Of a stretch of DNA of 8,473 bases, positions 7,287-8,473 are shown piece after piece. The translations under genes and the position numbers were made by a program. Numbering within the stretch: the first letter of the stretch is position 1; each line of letters starts with the position of its first letter. Origin of the DNA: Actinomycetota bacterium. Its GTDB lineage: Bacteria; Actinomycetota; Actinomycetes; Nanopelagicales; Nanopelagicaceae. The notes below the pieces were generated by a model. The model ran no database searches. It was not told where the DNA came from and saw nothing but the letters and a program-made list of their open reading frames with translations. The DNA lies in NCBI GenBank assembly GCA_009705075.1, contig WLCY01000018.1, positions 1 to 8,473 of the forward strand. Reading direction: 5' to 3'.

Positions 7287-8035
7287 TTGCCAAGTATGAA
7301 TCGAATTGAATTCAAAGTTCCGAATTTTTTAATTGGAGGTTTGATTAGAAATGCGAACCTCATCGGAATTGCCCAAAAACCGAAAACTCGGGTAAAAACT
7401 TTTGCTCTAGCTGAAATATCTGCTCTGGAATTTTTGAGATTTCCTGAACTATCCGCTGGATGAGTTGCAACAACAATCGGCAGGAAGGTTCCCTTTAGCC
7501 CCGCACGTAGCGCATCAGCAATAAAAATATATTCATCCCCTAAATAATTTTCAGCACCAGCACCAAAATTTTCATCAAACTTGATATTGAGTCGCTCAAA
7601 ATCCGACAATCGGATAAACATTTCATAGGTAGCGGCTTTGGCTGAATTTCTCAATTTAAGGGGATGTGAGTTCAAAGGATAAGGCTTGCGCAATACTCCC
7701 AACTCATTTACGGCTTGGGCCAGAATTATTGAGATTTCAGGGTGGGCTTCTAAATATGTAATGACTTGTTCAATCCCCGAAGAGTGGAACTCTAAATCAT
7801 CGTCACCAAATAATAAATATTTACCGGTCGCATTTGCGATCGCAGCATTTCTACTCTTTGCAACGCCACGATTTTTCATCTCCAAAACTGTAATTTCAGA
7901 GGGGAAATTAGGCAGTGGTTTAGATTCCGGATTTTGAATTACTACTAAATTTTTTACACCCTCTATGAATTTGATGTTACGTGCTCTATCCGCAAGCGTT
8001 GAATATCCAATAGTTAGCAGGCTAGTGCTATTCAC
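7283..8035 (-). CDS. GT2-like family glycosyltransferase
   Basis: A 250-residue, probably GT-A fold glycosyltransferase that would move a sugar from a nucleotide-activated donor to a cell envelope glycan. Visible marks are the segment GVAKSRNAAIANATGKYLLF (57-76) followed at once by DDD (78-80), the nucleotide- and metal-binding motif of GT2 enzymes, and the region FDENFGAGAENYLGDEYIF (153-171) that corresponds to the acceptor-side acidic motif. H192 in THPADSSGN may be the later His found in many of these enzymes. The C-terminal part has a short hydrophobic stretch (about 216-230) and basic residues that may touch the membrane. Start is a GTG that overlaps the preceding stop by 8 nt; an AAGGG lies about 13 nt upstream. 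Its stop overlaps the phosphodiesterase ATG by 4 nt. Donor, acceptor and linkage cannot be told from the sequence. Confidence 0.75.
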   Translation of the reverse strand: MNSTSLLTIGYSTLADRARNIKFIEGVKNLVVIQNPESKPLPNFPSEITVLEMKNRGVAKSRNAAIANATGKYLLFGDDDLEFHSSGIEQVITYLEAHPEISIILAQAVNELGVLRKPYPLNSHPLKLRNSAKAATYEMFIRLSDFERLNIKFDENFGAGAENYLGDEYIFIADALRAGLKGTFLPIVVATHPADSSGNLKNSRADISARAKVFTRVFGFWAIPMRFAFLIKPPIKKFGTLNSIRFILGK

Positions 8036-8473
8036 TATGCGTTCTTGCCCTTGCGAATCTCATCAAACTACTCGAAATGTTTGAAAGACTTGAATTCTGC
8101 ATTCGGAGTCCGAAGAAAAGCACGATGGTATTGGATGGACTTATCTCACCGGTGTAGCTAAGAATGATTAGGGCTGCAAAGAGAACCAACATGGCCAGGC
8201 CAGATAGCAAAACTCCGGTTTCGCCAGATTTTATTCTGGTCCGAATCTTGTCAGAGTTCGGTACGTGAATCTTTTTTTCCTTCGCCTTTACAAATCCTCG
8301 TTGCGACTTCAATTGTTTTCTAAATATTCGGCCCAAGATCTGGAAAATTACGGCAACAACGAAAATATTCAAAAGTCCGAATTTCCAATTCAAGAAAGTA
8401 GAGAAGAGGATTATCACTCCGAGTTGGGTAATGATGCTTAAAAGAGAGGTTAATTCAAAGGCAAGTGACCAAC
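8028..8473 (-). CDS. ABC exporter-like transmembrane domain protein lacking an ATPase domain (5' part outside window)
   Basis: A membrane protein whose frame stays open to the window end, so at least 147 residues are present and the GTG at 8417 is very probably internal (upstream codons read WSLAFELTSLL and on). It has two hydrophobic blocks. The first, including LNWKFGLLNIFVVAVIF then RIFRKQLK, resembles helices 3-4 of a type I ABC exporter. The second, LSGLAMLVLFAALIILSYTG followed by EISPSNTIVLFFGLRMQNSSLSNISSSLMRFARA, resembles helices 5-6 and the exit into the linker. The coding region then stops at THSE, where an ATPase domain would normally start. The segment between helix 4 and helix 5 is only about 30 residues, much shorter than usual. 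Alternatives are another polytopic glycan export protein. The stop overlaps the glycosyltransferase start by 8 nt. Position suggests a role in glycan or lipid export. The ABC assignment is by pattern, not by search. Confidence 0.55.
   Translation of the reverse strand, partial: WSLAFELTSLLSIITQLGVIILFSTFLNWKFGLLNIFVVAVIFQILGRIFRKQLKSQRGFVKAKEKKIHVPNSDKIRTRIKSGETGVLLSGLAMLVLFAALIILSYTGEISPSNTIVLFFGLRMQNSSLSNISSSLMRFARARTHSE

Noticed and set aside
7686..7937. Open frame of about 83 codons antisense to the glycosyltransferase
   Set aside because: Inside a gene with clear SRNAA and DDD motifs on the other strand; no motif or start signal of its own.
8221..8245. Short inverted repeat CCAGA/TCTGG inside the ABC-like gene
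   Set aside because: Only five pairs with a 6-nt centre in the middle of coding sequence; expected by chance.
8415..8417. GTG at 8417 as the start of the last gene
   Set aside because: The frame is open to the window end and the upstream codons continue a membrane helix, so the real start is very probably outside the window.

Overview
The window looks like a chromosomal segment of a streamlined, low-GC actinobacterium, most likely a freshwater planktonic lineage such as the acI/Nanopelagicales group. Three things suggest this: an actinobacterial-type GuaB1 at modest GC, very tight gene packing (1 to 36 nt between most genes, several overlaps), and start codons without Shine-Dalgarno sequences that sit 6-7 nt behind TANNNT hexamers, the arrangement of leaderless actinobacterial transcripts. 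The lineage call rests on protein likeness recalled by eye, not on a search.

Layout. (1) 2-1405, +: 3' part of guaB1, a purine salvage enzyme of the IMPDH/GMP reductase family. (2) 1411-2823, -: an NCS1 (purine/cytosine type) permease convergent with guaB1. (3) 2860-4020 and 4033-5058, +: a YbjJ-like MFS transporter and a cupin of the class I mannose-6-phosphate isomerase family. (4) 5060-5941, -: a D-tagatose/D-psicose 3-epimerase family TIM barrel that ends 1 nt from the isomerase. (5) 5954-8473, -: four genes, three junctions of which overlap by 4-8 nt or nearly so: an ABC exporter-like membrane protein (cut by the window end), a GT2-type glycosyltransferase, a glycerophosphodiester phosphodiesterase and a membrane-anchored VanY-type D,D-carboxypeptidase.

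How they may work together. Blocks 3 and 4 form a plausible sugar uptake and isomerisation group: one transporter, one aldose-ketose isomerase-like cupin and one ketose 3-epimerase. No kinase is present in the window. Block 5 reads as an envelope or glycan operon. guaB1 and the NCS1 permease may both concern purine or pyrimidine salvage, but they are convergent and not an operon.

I found no tRNA, rRNA, CRISPR array, insertion sequence or phage gene, and no intergenic stretch longer than 36 nt. The most useful second looks are the altered catalytic positions of the ManA-like protein, the ABC transporter membrane domain without an ATPase, and the repeated leaderless promoter geometry. I do not see clear evidence of a wholly new system.
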